DNA from: Pseudomonadota bacterium
GTDB taxonomy: Bacteria; Myxococcota_A; Polyangia; Polyangiales; Polyangiaceae
Direction of reading: 5' to 3'
Length of the DNA stretch: 64,000 nucleotides
Assembly (NCBI GenBank): GCA_023402175.1
Contig: JAEXCN010000227.1
Location: forward strand, 1-64,000
Shown: piece by piece, positions 17,528 to 26,464 of the stretch
Position numbering within the stretch: position 1 is the first letter of the stretch
Layout of the letters: every line of letters starts with the position of its first letter
Position numbers and translations under genes: made by a program
Notes under the pieces: generated by a model
Seen by the model: only the letters and a program-made list of their open reading frames with translations
Database searches by the model: none
Told to the model about the DNA's origin: nothing

Positions 17528-17733
17528 GGGAGTCGGCGATGAGCGCGGCCTACGGGTGCCGCTGAGATCCTTGCGAGCGCGTCGGGCATCGTGGCCCGAA
17601 CCTAGCAGTTTCGGCGAAATGATCAGGCCGACCGTGGCGAATTGGTTGGACCGTCAACGATGACTCACGAGCTCGGTCGACGACCGCCGCGTTTTCGTCG
17701 CCCGCGCATCGTCGGCCGCGCTAGGTTCGAAGC

Positions 17734-19152
17734 ATGATCGAGCTCAGCGCAAACTCGTCTGCTCACGACGGAGCCCCCTCGGATGCGCTCGTCTTCTTCG
17801 GCGCAACAGGTGACCTCGCCTACAAGAAGATCTTCCCCGCTCTGCAGTCGCTCGTCCGTCGCGGGCGGCTCGACGTGCCGGTCGTCGGCGTGGCGAAGTC
17901 GGGTTGGACGCGAGAGCAGCTCGTCGCGCGTGCGCGCGAGAGCATCGTCACGTATTCGAAGCTCGACGAGGCTGCCTTCGCGAAGCTGGTCGCGCAGCTG
18001 CGGTACGTCGACGGCGACTACAACGATCCGTCGACCTTCGCGCAGGTCCGCAAGGAGCTCGGAGATGCGAAGCGACCGCTCCACTACCTCGCGATCCCGC
18101 CGAGCATGTTCCCGGTCGTCGTCCGCAAGCTCTCCGACGCGAGCTGCGCGCAGCTGGCGCGCGTCGTCGTCGAGAAGCCGTTCGGGCGTGATCTCGAGTC
18201 CGCTCGTGCGCTGAACCGGACGCTGCACGAGGTCTTCCCCGAGAAGTCGATCTTCCGCATCGATCACTATCTCGGGAAAGAGGCCGTGCAGAACATCCTC
18301 TACTTCCGCTTCGCGAACGCGTTCCTCGAGCCCATCCTGAATCGGAACTACGTCGAGAACGTCCAGATCACGATGGCCGAATCGTTCGGCGTGAAGGGGC
18401 GCGGCAAGTTCTACGACGAGACGGGCGTCATCCGAGACGTGATCCAGAACCATCTTCTCCAGGTCGTGAGCTACCTCGCGATGGAGGCACCCTCGAGCAC
18501 GATCCCGGAGGCGATCCGCGACGAGCAGGCAAAGGTGCTCCGGACGATCCGGCCGCTGAGCATCGAGAACATGGTGCGCGGCCAGTTCCGCGGATACCGG
18601 GACGAGCCAGGCGTCGCGAAAGACTCGTACATGGCGACGTACGCGGCGCTCCGGCTCCACGTCGACTCGTGGCGCTGGGATGGCGTGCCGTTCTTCGTGC
18701 GTGCAGGCAAGTCGCTCGCGCAGACCTGCACCGAGGTGATGGTGGAGCTGAACAACCCGCCGCAGGTCGTCTTCAAGGAGCAGGCCCCGAAGATGGGGAA
18801 CTACTTCCGCTTCCGTCTCAGCCCGCACGTGGTGATCGCCCTCGGTTGCCGCGCGAAGGTACCGGGTGAGCGCATGGTCGGCGAAGCGACGGAGCTATGC
18901 CTCGCCGAGGAGCCGGAGCAAGGGCAGAACGGGCGGATGGACGCGTACGAGCGTCTTCTCGGCGACGCGATGCTCGGCGACCCGACGCTGTTCGCTCGAC
19001 AAGACGTCGTCGAGGCGGCGTGGGCGATCGTCGACCCGGTGATCAAGGGACCGAGCCCGATGTACGAGTACGAGCCCGGGACGTGGGGGCCCGTGGAGGC
19101 GGACCGCCTCGTCGAGGACGTCGGCGGCTGGAACATGCCGAGGCCCCGGTAA
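17734..19152 (+). CDS. zwf: Glucose-6-phosphate 1-dehydrogenase
   Basis: 472 residues, full length for the family. GATGDLAYKK (23-32) is the NAD(P)-binding GxxGDLA motif, EKPFG lies on the coenzyme side, and RIDHYLGKE (175-183) holds the catalytic Asp177-His178 pair and the substrate-binding Lys. It oxidises glucose-6-phosphate to 6-phosphogluconolactone and makes NADPH at the entry to the oxidative pentose-phosphate pathway. No pgl, gnd or opcA is next to it, so it is a lone gene here. Cytosolic. Confidence 0.95.
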   Translation: MIELSANSSAHDGAPSDALVFFGATGDLAYKKIFPALQSLVRRGRLDVPVVGVAKSGWTREQLVARARESIVTYSKLDEAAFAKLVAQLRYVDGDYNDPSTFAQVRKELGDAKRPLHYLAIPPSMFPVVVRKLSDASCAQLARVVVEKPFGRDLESARALNRTLHEVFPEKSIFRIDHYLGKEAVQNILYFRFANAFLEPILNRNYVENVQITMAESFGVKGRGKFYDETGVIRDVIQNHLLQVVSYLAMEAPSSTIPEAIRDEQAKVLRTIRPLSIENMVRGQFRGYRDEPGVAKDSYMATYAALRLHVDSWRWDGVPFFVRAGKSLAQTCTEVMVELNNPPQVVFKEQAPKMGNYFRFRLSPHVVIALGCRAKVPGERMVGEATELCLAEEPEQGQNGRMDAYERLLGDAMLGDPTLFARQDVVEAAWAIVDPVIKGPSPMYEYEPGTWGPVEADRLVEDVGGWNMPRPR

Positions 19153-19595
19153 CCGGCGCCGCTCGCGACGGAACGACATCGCTTTTCGGCGCAGCTTCAA
19201 ACCATCGGCGCAGAGCTCCGCCGACTACAGGTCGCGCTCCCGCCGCGTCCGTGTCCCCTCGCGTCGCGGTCGGGCTCCGGGCGAGCTGTGGCAGCGGCTG
19301 CCGACCGGTGGCTTCGTCGTCGCGCGACGAAGCACGCTACAAGACAGGCGGCCGCAGGATGCCGAAAACACGGCGGGATCGGCGTCCTTCACCTTGCTTC
19401 GCGAAGGCGAGTAGCTAGAGTGGGCAGCCTCACGAGTACGTTCTCTCGCACACGACGCCCTCTCGATTCTGGGATCGCGATTCTCTGCTGCGCGCCTCGT
19501 CACGTGAGGGGCGGACGTCATCCGCCAACCTCCTCCGATCCCTGCGGCACATTGGTGGTGGTTCGTTCTCTCTTGCCGCGACTGAGATTCTAGAA
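19153..19595. other. 443-bp leader/intergenic region before the RRM gene
   Basis: No gene is seen. It holds a perfect 9-bp hairpin at 19311-19333. The right part (19400-19595) becomes less GC-rich and runs up to an ATG at 19596 with no Shine-Dalgarno. Cold-shock and RNA-binding protein genes often have long structured leaders, so this may be a regulated 5' UTR; that is inference. Confidence 0.4.
19311..19333. other. Stem-loop in the zwf-RRM gap
   Basis: GCTTCGTCG-TCGCG-CGACGAAGC is a perfect 9-bp stem with a 5-nt loop, 159 nt after the zwf stop and 263 nt before the RRM start. No T-run follows, so a factor-independent zwf terminator is unlikely. It could be a leader structure. Confidence 0.4.
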
Positions 19596-19967
19596 ATGGG
19601 CAATCGTCTTTATGTGGGAAACCTTTCGTACGAGTCGACGGCCGAAGGCCTCCGTCAGGCCTTCGCTGAGTTCGGCGAGGTGACCGACGCCCACGTCGTC
19701 ATGGACCGCGAGAGTGGTCGTTCTCGTGGGTTCGGCTTCATCACCATGGCGACCGCGCAGGATGCGCAGAAGGCCATGGAAAAGATGAACGGCGCCGTCG
19801 TCGACGGCCGTCCGCTCCGGGTCAACGAGGCCGAGGAGCGTCCGAGCCGCGGCGGTGGTGGCGGTGGTGGTCGAGGCGGTGGCTTCGGCGGTGGTGGCGG
19901 CGGCTTCGGCGGCGGCGGTGGTGGTGGTGGTGGCGGCGGACGCCGCGGCGGCCATCGCGGCTGGTGA
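19596..19967 (+). CDS. Glycine-rich RRM RNA-binding protein
   Basis: Residues 1-80 are one RNA recognition motif with RNP2 LYVGNL (5-10) and RNP1 RGFGFITM. The last ~40 residues are almost pure Gly with Arg and Phe (RGG-like tail). This is the cyanobacterial/deltaproteobacterial Rbp type, often cold-induced, which binds single-stranded RNA in the cytosol. The ATG has no Shine-Dalgarno, and a strong terminator follows at 20000-20040, so the gene is a single transcription unit. Confidence 0.9.
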   Translation: MGNRLYVGNLSYESTAEGLRQAFAEFGEVTDAHVVMDRESGRSRGFGFITMATAQDAQKAMEKMNGAVVDGRPLRVNEAEERPSRGGGGGGGRGGGFGGGGGGFGGGGGGGGGGGRRGGHRGW

Positions 19968-19999
19968 TCGCGCGCGCAGAGCAACAGCCATGAGCTGAC

Positions 20000-20040
20000 G
20001 CGAGGCGGAGCCCAACGGCTTCGCCTCGCTGTCTTTTGTC
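20000..20040 (+). terminator. Rho-independent terminator of the RRM gene
   Basis: A 13-bp stem (20000-20012 with 20017-20029, one G-T pair) closes a CAAC loop and is followed by a T-rich tail TGTCTTTTGTC. It lies 33 nt after the RRM stop. It is the clearest intrinsic terminator in the window. Confidence 0.8.
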
Positions 20041-20108
20041 GCGGCGCAGATCACTGAAAGCGGCGCCGCTCCGTCGCTGCTCGGCTTCGAGCTAGGACCT
20101 CGCTCGGC

Positions 20109-21299
20109 TCAGTGGTCTGCGTCCGGCAGCTCGCACGTCACGGTGCCGGACACGTTCGTCGCGGACGCCTTCGTGCACGCGGGACCGAAGAGCTGCAGGT
20201 GACCGTACGCCTGATCGATCCAGTCCCAGCCGTCCGCGTGCGTCGGATCACGCGCGATGAGCTCGCCGTCGATGTCGACGGTGATCGCATCCGGATCCTG
20301 CGGGCTCGACGGCGTGATGTACGAACACTTGGCGACGCTGTCGCGGACGACGGTGAAGGCCGACGTCATCTCGGCGGGCGACGTCGCGCGGTAGTACCTC
20401 GGCGAGCCGTTGCGAGGACGTCCGCCGGCCAAGGCCATGGCGTCGAGCGTCGACGCGAAGCCGCCCGTGACGCCGATTCCGATCACGTACACGGGGATCT
20501 TCCGCGTGTTGTAGATGTTCGCGATCATCTGGACGGTCTGCGTGTCGTCGAGGCAGTTCGTGCCGCCGTTGCTGCCGGTGCACGCGAGCGGGCTCGTCGA
20601 CGTGCACGTGCACGTGTTGCCGTTCAGGGCGGAATTGCAGTTGGGTGCTCCGTCGGTCGCGACGACCATCGCACGAGCAACCGCGCGGCTCGTCGAGAGC
20701 TCCTGCGCCGCCATCTGGAGTGCAGTCGCCGTCGGTGTTCCGCCGACCGGCCTCGTCTTGGTGAAGACCTCGAGGATCTTGTCCGCGTTGTTCAGCGCGG
20801 GAGCGATGCCGATGGGCGGATCCTGGATGCATGCCAGGACCGGATCGAACCCGTCGGCGTTCGCGGCCGGATAGAAGCGAGCGCCCATCGCGATCTGACC
20901 CGAGAACGGCGTGATCGTCTGCGAGAGCGCGGCCTCGAGAGCGCTCCAGCGCGAAGGCTGACCGACGGTCGGCGGAGTGTTGCTCGACAACCCGAAGTCC
21001 ATCGACCCCGAACGGTCGAGGACGAACATCAGCTGCGGGATCGCGAGCGAGAACGTGAACGTGCCCGGAATGCATCCGACGGGCTCCTCGATGACATCGA
21101 TCGGCGCATCGATCGGCGCGTCGATCTGTGCATCGCGGTCCACTCTCGCGTCGCGGAGGTCGATGTCGCCGCCATCGGTGAGCGCGTCGAAATCGGGACC
21201 GAACAGGCCGGTGCGTGACCCGCAGCTCGCGACGACCGCGAGCACGGAGCACACGATGGCGCCGTGAAGGACGTGCCGCAGAGGTCGCAAGGAAGCCAC
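20109..21299 (-). CDS. VWA-domain surface lipoprotein
   Basis: GTG start. Lipoprotein signal ends VVASC (Cys26). An Asp/Ile-rich linker (repeated APID units) runs to ~75. The von Willebrand A domain starts at ~85 with MFVLDRSGSM giving the MIDAS DxSxS (Asp95, Ser97, Ser99); a Thr in GGTPTATALQ and ATDGAPN supply the other metal contacts. An inserted Cys-rich loop (CNSALNGNTCTCTSTSPLAC) is unusual. It is likely a metal-dependent adhesion or binding protein on the outer surface. Same strand as, but 279 nt away from, the MoxR operon. Confidence 0.8.
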   Translation of the reverse strand: MASLRPLRHVLHGAIVCSVLAVVASCGSRTGLFGPDFDALTDGGDIDLRDARVDRDAQIDAPIDAPIDVIEEPVGCIPGTFTFSLAIPQLMFVLDRSGSMDFGLSSNTPPTVGQPSRWSALEAALSQTITPFSGQIAMGARFYPAANADGFDPVLACIQDPPIGIAPALNNADKILEVFTKTRPVGGTPTATALQMAAQELSTSRAVARAMVVATDGAPNCNSALNGNTCTCTSTSPLACTGSNGGTNCLDDTQTVQMIANIYNTRKIPVYVIGIGVTGGFASTLDAMALAGGRPRNGSPRYYRATSPAEMTSAFTVVRDSVAKCSYITPSSPQDPDAITVDIDGELIARDPTHADGWDWIDQAYGHLQLFGPACTKASATNVSGTVTCELPDADH

Positions 21300-21578
21300 G
21301 GCACAAAGATGGCCCGATCTACGGCCGCCGTCGACTCTTCCGTGACGGCGGCTCGTCGGAAAGAGCAGGTGCGCCGGACGTTCCCATGTCGCGATGACCG
21401 ATACCTCGCTGTTCTCGGCGCTCTACGTCTTTCCACGGTGGCCGGGGACGAGGTCGAGACTCGAAGCCCATGGCGCGGCGTGGAAGCGATCGCGACTCGT
21501 CGATCCTGTCGATTGGGCCTCACCGCTCTCGACGATGCTCGTCGCGAATCCCCTCGTCGGGCTCGACTCGCGCCCGGG

Positions 21579-23303
21579 TCAGGGCTCGACATCCGGTGCT
21601 CGGCCCCACGCGGCCGCGAGCTTCTTCCGGAAATCGATCCGCTGCGTCACCGTCTGGACGAAGGCATGGATCGCGTCGCGCATCGAATGCTCTTCGCCTG
21701 CGCCGAGGCCTCGACCGGCGTAGTCGATCTTCTCGACGATCGCGGCCGCCTCCTCGAGACCGACCGGCTCGCACCGGAGCGTCGCCCGGAGCTCGCTCCC
21801 AGCGCGACGCGCGAAGTCGCTGGGCATCTCACCCGGGCTCGGCTCGATGTCGATCACCGCGAGCGCGGCGAGCGCGCGGCGCCAGAGGTTCATCACACGC
21901 GCCGTCGGCGCCACCGGCCAGAGCGGTCGCTCGAGATGACGGAGCAGGAGCGCTCGACGGATCGGCGGGAACACGACGAGCAAGAACAACAAGAGCGCAG
22001 CGGCGAGCGCGAGGAGCCACATGAACAGCTTCATGCCGAGGCCGAGCGCCTCGCCGGCAGCATCGCCGGCGTGATCGGTGTCGGGCTTGCCGAGCGGGTC
22101 CTCGCTAGGTGATTCGCCCGTCCCTCCGCTGCTCGACGCGCCTGCGCCGCTGGTTCCTTGCCCGCTGGTTCCTTGCCCGCTGGTTCCTTGCCCGCTCGTT
22201 CCTTGCCCGCTCGTTCCTTGTCCGCTCGTTCCTTGCCCGCTCGATCGACCTTGCTCGGATCCACCTTGCTCGGCTCCACCTTGCCCGCGGCCGCTCGATC
22301 CGCCTTGGCCGTTCGCTCCGCCGCGCCTTCCGCTCTTCGATCCGCCTTGCCCGCTTCCGCTCGACGAGCCTTCGTCACCCGAGCCGCCCGAAGATCCGTG
22401 CGCGGTCGAGCCGCTCGAAGTACCTCCACTCGAAGTGCTCGATGCGCCGCCGCTGCTCGATCCACCATGTTCGCCCGAGCCGCTCGACGATGCGCCGTTC
22501 TGCGCTCCGCCGCCTCCCGAGCTGCTGCTCTGACCGTCATTCTTTCCGCTGCCGCCGCCGCTGCCGTCGGCTTTCCCCTCGTACTCGCGGGTTCGGAACA
22601 GGTACGGCGAGAGGAGCGCCGTCGTCCCGAGCACGGCCAACGTGAAGACGAAGAGGACGAGCACGCTTCCTCGTCCGGGTCGGGCGACCGCGACCTGCTC
22701 GTCTTGCACCGCGAGCCCGCGAGGACGCGCGACCTCCTGCCAGACCGTGAGACCCAGCGCGTGGCGGGTCGCGAGGAAGACGAGCATGAGGAAGACGCCG
22801 CCCGTGAGGCACAGCATCGTGAAGCCGTCCCACACCGCGTGCTTCGAGCCCGAGTGGAATGTATCGACCGCGCCGTGACGATTCATCCAGACGATCGCGC
22901 CGCCGACGCAGAACGAGAGCGGATACCACGCAGCGACGACGTCGAGGCGGCTCGCGATCCCGAGGTATCCGCCGAGCGCGGAGAAGACGGCGATGATCAA
23001 GAAGAGAGCGATCGGGCCGAGCGCCACACCGCTCAACGTCGCGCCGATGAAGAGGGCGAAGAAGAGGATCACGACCGGCATGAGCCGCAGCCCGGCGAGC
23101 CCGAGCAGGTTCCCGCCGATGTGCCCCACGACCGTCGCCGCGAGCACGCCCGCAATGGCCCCGAGGTCGCCAGGAGACACGCCGAAGCCTCCGCTCGTCA
23201 GCACGAGACTCATCACGAGGCACACCACGCCCCAGACGGAGAAGAGGCCGTACGAGAGAAGCACCGGCCACGAGCGCCGGAGCGTCGCGCGAAAGGCGCT
23301 CAT
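21579..23303 (-). CDS. Multi-TM protein with Ser/Gly repeat linker and DUF4129-like C-terminus
   Basis: The ATG at 23303 overlaps the stop of the upstream gene (ATGA). 574 residues: about seven TM segments in residues 10-220, a ~170-residue hydrophilic Ser/Gly/Gln linker (including seven SGQGT-like units, DNA repeat at 22148-22242), one more TM (LFMWLLALAAALLLFLLVVF), and a ~110-residue cytosolic helical domain like DUF4129 (PSDFARRAGSEL, AIVEKIDYAGRG). In MoxR/DUF58 operons the matching gene usually also carries a transglutaminase domain; none is seen here. Confidence 0.65.
   Translation of the reverse strand: MSAFRATLRRSWPVLLSYGLFSVWGVVCLVMSLVLTSGGFGVSPGDLGAIAGVLAATVVGHIGGNLLGLAGLRLMPVVILFFALFIGATLSGVALGPIALFLIIAVFSALGGYLGIASRLDVVAAWYPLSFCVGGAIVWMNRHGAVDTFHSGSKHAVWDGFTMLCLTGGVFLMLVFLATRHALGLTVWQEVARPRGLAVQDEQVAVARPGRGSVLVLFVFTLAVLGTTALLSPYLFRTREYEGKADGSGGGSGKNDGQSSSSGGGGAQNGASSSGSGEHGGSSSGGASSTSSGGTSSGSTAHGSSGGSGDEGSSSGSGQGGSKSGRRGGANGQGGSSGRGQGGAEQGGSEQGRSSGQGTSGQGTSGQGTSGQGTSGQGTSGQGTSGAGASSSGGTGESPSEDPLGKPDTDHAGDAAGEALGLGMKLFMWLLALAAALLLFLLVVFPPIRRALLLRHLERPLWPVAPTARVMNLWRRALAALAVIDIEPSPGEMPSDFARRAGSELRATLRCEPVGLEEAAAIVEKIDYAGRGLGAGEEHSMRDAIHAFVQTVTQRIDFRKKLAAAWGRAPDVEP
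22148..22242. repeat. 15-bp tandem repeat inside the DUF4129-like gene
   Basis: About six to seven near-identical 15-bp units (core TGGTTCCTTGCCCGC on + strand, with C/G variation) encode repeated SGQGT in the minus-strand gene 21579-23303. The unit length is a multiple of three, so copy changes keep the frame. Confidence 0.85.
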
Positions 23304-25417
23304 GCCGACCTCCGCTGCGCCTGGTGGACGTCGACCGCGCGGGCTGCGCGCGCCGAGCCCTTCAGGCCGACGAGCCGATGCTGGCCGTTGACGATCTCGA
23401 GGCGGTACACGGCATCCGGCAGCGAGAGCAGGACGTGGAGCGCGTGCCTCCCGACCGCGATCGCGCGCCATCGGAGCGCGAGCCGGTGCGCGCGATCCTC
23501 GAGGCGCCGCTCGAGCCCCTTCATGCGGGCGAAGAGGCCGTTCTCCTCGGCGCCGATCGGATGCGGCAAGAAGAGCGCTCGCTTGAAGAATTCTCGAGCG
23601 CTCACCTTGCGACCGGTGTCGTCGAAGTCGATCCACGTCTCGACGATCCCGCGAGGAAGCGGGCCGAGAGCGTCGTCGGGATCGTAGTGGACCCACGTCG
23701 TCTCGCGAGCGACGCGCGGGAGCGATGGCGGCGCAAGCCGCATCGTGACCACGATCGCGTTGTCGAACGCGACCTCCTCCGCGGGCGCTCGTTGGTCTCC
23801 GCGTTCTTGCCGGATGCCGTAGTCGAGGACGTCCTCGATCCTGTATTGCGCCTGCCACTCCGCACGGGCGCCGGCGTCGAGGCCATGCGCATGGTTCCCG
23901 CTCGCAGTCACGAGCTCGGGCCGGAGCGTTCCGTCCTCGGCGCGCGCCACGAGGAGAAGCGTCACCTTCTCTCCTTGCTCGACGAGGCGCTGCGCGATCG
24001 CGAGCCATGCCTCGGCGAGCGAGTCGAGCGCATCGTCGATGACGGCGGTGTGATCGAGCCAGTCCGGAGGCACCCACGTATCGAGCGCGACGACGACGCG
24101 CTTCGCGGAGCTCTCCTTGCTGTCGGGCGTCTTGACGATCATCCGACCCGCGCGGAGCGACATCTCCCAGTGGATGCGGCGGGTATCGTCGCCGGCGACG
24201 TATTCCCGGAAGCGGAACAGGTCCTCGGTCGGGAAGCGATGCGGCCGCGAGAGGATGTCCGGCTCCTCGGTGTTCGTCGGCGGCGGCGCGACGATCTCTG
24301 CGGGCCGCACCGCGGGCAAGATGCGCAGCCGCGCCGTCGCGAGCGAGGCAACGCTGGCGCTCGTCATCCCGAGCAGATCGGTGAACGCGATCCGGAGCGG
24401 AGGTGCATCGTACGTCCCGCGCGGCGTTCGCTTGAGGAGCACCGAGAGCGTCAGGCGCTCCTCTCGCGACTTCGGCGGGATGACGTGGCGGACCTCGGTC
24501 GAGAGGCGCGGCGGGAGCCTCCCTTCGAGCGTGAGGAAGAACCCGGGCGGGACCGGCACGCCCTTCACGTCGAGCGTGTCGCGAACGATGTCGCCTGCAC
24601 GCGCGACGCCGGGCGCATAGCGCCGATGCACGGCAGCGCCGCGCTCGAGGAGGTTGCTCGAGAAACGACGGACGATGAAGGAGCTCAGGAACGCGGACGC
24701 CGAAGTGACGAGATAGAACGCGCTCAGCGCGAGAACGGCGATCACGCCGAGGTCGGCCCACTGGTACGCGAGCGACAGCATGAGGAAGCCGAGCCCGGTG
24801 AGGAGCACGAGCAAGCCTCGGGGCGTGAGGATCGCCGCCGAGCGCGCGATCGCATCGAGCCGCGTACGCCGCGTGAGCGCGTTCGCCCTGCGAAGGAGCT
24901 CGATCTGCGCGCGCGACTTGCGGACCGTACCGACGAGCTGGACGAGGAACAGCGGAACGAGGAACAGGATCGAAAAGACGCCGAACTTGCCAGCGGTGTC
25001 CCTGACCTGACTCGTCTCGAACAGCGTGAAGCCGCCGCTCACGACGAGGTACGGAAGCAAGAAGAGCAAGCCGACGTGCGCGACGATGCGAAAGAGCGCT
25101 TCGGTCGGCTCGTAGGTGCCTTCCTCGAGCGGATCGATGAAGAGCGTCCCGCGTCGCCAGGACCAGACGACCGGAAGGCCATGCTGATCGCGCGGCGTGC
25201 CCAGGAGGAGGAGGAAGCCGTCGACCCAGCCGATGATGCCGCCGAACCCGCAGGTGAGGAACGCGACGCCGGCGTAGATCCCCCCGACGGCGAAGCTGCC
25301 GAGGACCATGCGATGAACGCCGAGCCATCCGAGGAACAGCCACGAGACGAGGACGGTCTCTTTCGCCGTCCGTGACGTCGGCTGATGACGACGAGGCCGG
25401 ACGTTCGCTCCGATCAC
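23300..25417 (-). CDS. TM2-domain / DUF58 fusion protein
   Basis: The start is a GTG at 25417, 7 nt after the MoxR stop, with GAGG 5 nt upstream; a GTG at 25474 is also in frame but overlaps moxR by 50 nt. Residues ~20-70 are a TM2 domain (SWLFLGWLGVHRMVLG, then a second TM). Further TM segments occupy ~110-265. The DUF58 domain lies at ~400-425 with its signature FREYVAGDDTRRIHWEMS. DUF58 proteins are VWA-like partners of MoxR ATPases. TM2 fused to DUF58 in one chain is unusual. The C-terminus overlaps the next gene by 4 nt. Confidence 0.8.
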   Translation of the reverse strand: MIGANVRPRRHQPTSRTAKETVLVSWLFLGWLGVHRMVLGSFAVGGIYAGVAFLTCGFGGIIGWVDGFLLLLGTPRDQHGLPVVWSWRRGTLFIDPLEEGTYEPTEALFRIVAHVGLLFLLPYLVVSGGFTLFETSQVRDTAGKFGVFSILFLVPLFLVQLVGTVRKSRAQIELLRRANALTRRTRLDAIARSAAILTPRGLLVLLTGLGFLMLSLAYQWADLGVIAVLALSAFYLVTSASAFLSSFIVRRFSSNLLERGAAVHRRYAPGVARAGDIVRDTLDVKGVPVPPGFFLTLEGRLPPRLSTEVRHVIPPKSREERLTLSVLLKRTPRGTYDAPPLRIAFTDLLGMTSASVASLATARLRILPAVRPAEIVAPPPTNTEEPDILSRPHRFPTEDLFRFREYVAGDDTRRIHWEMSLRAGRMIVKTPDSKESSAKRVVVALDTWVPPDWLDHTAVIDDALDSLAEAWLAIAQRLVEQGEKVTLLLVARAEDGTLRPELVTASGNHAHGLDAGARAEWQAQYRIEDVLDYGIRQERGDQRAPAEEVAFDNAIVVTMRLAPPSLPRVARETTWVHYDPDDALGPLPRGIVETWIDFDDTGRKVSAREFFKRALFLPHPIGAEENGLFARMKGLERRLEDRAHRLALRWRAIAVGRHALHVLLSLPDAVYRLEIVNGQHRLVGLKGSARAARAVDVHQAQRRSA

Positions 25418-25424
25418 GACTGCC

Positions 25425-26456
25425 TCATCGCTCCACCGGGACCTGGCGGACGACGTAGTCGACGTATGCTCCACCGCTCCGCTGGCCCGAGACGACGACG
25501 CGATGCGCGAGGACGTCGACGGCGGTCCGTTGCAGATCGCTCGGCAGGAGGTGGTCGCGTCCCTCGAGCATCGCGAGCGCCATCGCCATCCGGAGCCACA
25601 TCAACGTGGCACGTGGGCTCGGCGGCGTGAGGCAAGCGGAGTCCGAACGCATCGCGGTGACGACGTTCACGGCGAAGCGCTTCACGCTCTCGGCGACGTA
25701 GATCGAGGGAAGGAGCTTCTGCCATCCGAGGAACTCCTCCGTGCCGAGCACCGGCGAGAGCGCCTGGATCGCGACGTCCTTGCCCATGTGCACGTCGAGC
25801 ATGCGCATCTCGGCGTCGGGCGGCGGAAAGCCCATCGAGATCCGGATGGTGAACCGATCGAGCTGTGCGGCCGGCAGCGGGAACGTCCCGTCGTGCTCGA
25901 GCGGGTTCATCGTCGCGATGACGAGAAACGGCTGCGGAAGCACGTGCGTCGTTCCGTCGACGGTCACCTGCCCTTCCGCCATGACCTCGAGGAGCGCGGC
26001 CTGCGTCTTCGGCGTCGCACGGTTGATCTCGTCGGCGAGGACGAGATTCGCGAACACCGGACCTGGGACGAACTCGAACGCTTTCTTCCGCAGGTTGAAG
26101 ATGTTGTTGCCCGTGATGTCGAGCGGCAGGAGGTCGGGCGTGAACTGGATGCGCTTGAACGAGCAGTGGATCGAAGCGGCGATCGAGCGCGCGAGCATCG
26201 TCTTGCCGACGCCGGGCACGTCGAGCAGGAGCACGTGGCCCCCAGCGCACATCGCAGCGAGCACCCGAGCGATGACGTCGGTCTTGCCGAGGATGACGCG
26301 CTCGACGTTCTGGAGCACGGCGCGGAACTGCTGTCCGACGTGAGCGATGCGTTCGCGCTGCGGGTTGTGCCCGGGCTGCGGCGCCGGATTCGGCGGGTGT
26401 TGCCCTCCGTGCGCGTGGGCTTGCTGGGGATAGCCTTGGTTCGGAGGCTGCTGCAT
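25425..26456 (-). CDS. MoxR-family AAA+ ATPase
   Basis: The ATG at 26456 is chosen because AAGGAC overlaps the upstream stop 6 nt before it. The 343-residue protein has a Pro/Gln/Gly-rich N-terminus (~40 residues) and then the AAA_3 domain: DVPGVGKTM (Walker A), LVLADEINRATPKTQAALL (Walker B and sensor region), IATMNP (sensor 1), and a lid domain. MoxR ATPases work as chaperones that insert metal or assemble complexes with VWA/DUF58 partners. It is second in the operon 27472 to 21579. Confidence 0.9.
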   Translation of the reverse strand: MQQPPNQGYPQQAHAHGGQHPPNPAPQPGHNPQRERIAHVGQQFRAVLQNVERVILGKTDVIARVLAAMCAGGHVLLLDVPGVGKTMLARSIAASIHCSFKRIQFTPDLLPLDITGNNIFNLRKKAFEFVPGPVFANLVLADEINRATPKTQAALLEVMAEGQVTVDGTTHVLPQPFLVIATMNPLEHDGTFPLPAAQLDRFTIRISMGFPPPDAEMRMLDVHMGKDVAIQALSPVLGTEEFLGWQKLLPSIYVAESVKRFAVNVVTAMRSDSACLTPPSPRATLMWLRMAMALAMLEGRDHLLPSDLQRTAVDVLAHRVVVSGQRSGGAYVDYVVRQVPVER

Positions 26457-26464
26457 GGTCGTCC

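Noticed and set aside
22148..22242. Regular repeats that look like a CRISPR array
   Set aside because: The 15-bp units are directly adjacent without spacers and code for an in-frame linker.
23324..25375. 683-codon plus-strand frame opposite the DUF58 gene
   Set aside because: Arg/Glu/Asp-rich shadow with no domain; the minus strand has the DUF58 signature.
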